This document shows positions 49,348 through 49,418 of a DNA stretch of 49,418 nt, one piece after another; the stretch's first letter is position 1, and each line of letters starts with the position of its first letter. The notes under the pieces were generated by a model. The model was given only the letters and a program-made list of their open reading frames with translations, did no database searches and was not told the DNA's origin. The position numbers and the translations under genes are program-made. This stretch comes from Prevotellaceae bacterium. GTDB taxonomy: Bacteria > Bacteroidota > Bacteroidia > Bacteroidales > Bacteroidaceae. Where the stretch lies: assembly GCA_031262085.1 (NCBI GenBank), contig JAISIN010000087.1:1-49418 (forward strand). Reading direction: 5' to 3'.

Positions 49348-49418
49348 CATTAAGAATATTCTGACAATCAGCCGATTAACGTGCGGTTAAAAATGGTTTA
49401 ATCCGTATCTTCCTTCCT
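49348..49418. other. window end, nothing recognised
   Basis: The final 71 bases are A+T-rich. They follow the Nmad1-like stop and contain no further gene or clear hairpin. The next gene lies outside the window. Confidence 0.4.

Overview
The window reads as a chromosomal segment from a member of the Bacteroidales, most likely Bacteroidaceae. The grounds are a SusC/SusD polysaccharide-utilization locus (PUL), a hybrid-type propeller regulator, the Bacteroidetes promoter -7 box TAnnTTTG in front of many genes, HU-HIG, DUF6261 and DUF2723 families, and the gene order xerD / aroQ-pyk-OMT-rbfA-ABC permease. No rRNA, tRNA or CRISPR array was recognised. Most of the window looks close to balanced in base composition, but about 46.1-49.4 kb is clearly A+T-rich and looks acquired.

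Layout: (1) 0.1-5.5 kb, accessory island: a decayed VirE/DUF3874-like remnant, a Fic protein, an AAA ATPase, and three small-gene pairs of toxin-antitoxin character (DUF4160/DUF2442, MntA/HepT, DUF3990/DUF3791-like). Two of the promoters here are copies of one 58-bp module. (2) 5.6-15.7 kb, PUL: a membrane-anchored propeller-AraC regulator without kinase, SusC, SusD and a GH127/GH146-type beta-L-arabinofuranosidase, closed by a perfect 23-bp hairpin. A GH43-like lipoprotein lies nearby (18.1-20.2 kb) across rnr, so arabinose-containing glycans are the best guess for substrate. (3) 20.3-26.3 kb, minus strand: lolD-type ATPase, a truncated HU-HIG copy, and an asd-headed operon holding a small nonulosonic-acid-type glycan set (DUF115/MptE-like protein, SpsF-like cytidylyltransferase, NeuB-like synthase, GT2, KdsC-like phosphatase). 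(4) 26.4-41.3 kb, core genes: antiporter, tcdA, DUF2723 membrane protein, polysaccharide deacetylase, xerD, aroQ-pyk-OMT-rbfA-lolE, ispD, LTA-synthase-type sulfatase. (5) 41.3-46.4 kb, rearranged zone: HU-HIG gene with a three-palindrome operator, a frameshifted ABC-F gene, a DUF6261 fragment, a 42-bp tandem repeat, clbS-like and peptidase E genes, TIGR04076. (6) 46.6-49.4 kb: a TIR-receiver fusion, an 802-bp IS66 deletion derivative, a small membrane protein and an Nmad1/DUF1599 protein.

The most notable non-coding structure is a 247-bp block present twice (21044-21290 and 41617-41863). It carries three 17-bp palindromes at exactly 22-nt spacing, 25 bp before an HU-HIG start codon. Also notable are three dispersed copies of a promoter-operator element with CGGCAA/TTGCCG half-sites, and a palindrome cluster in front of the membrane/Nmad1 pair. 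The best candidates for a little-described system are the TIR-receiver protein with its low-GC neighbours, and the NeuB/SpsF/DUF115 set embedded behind asd.
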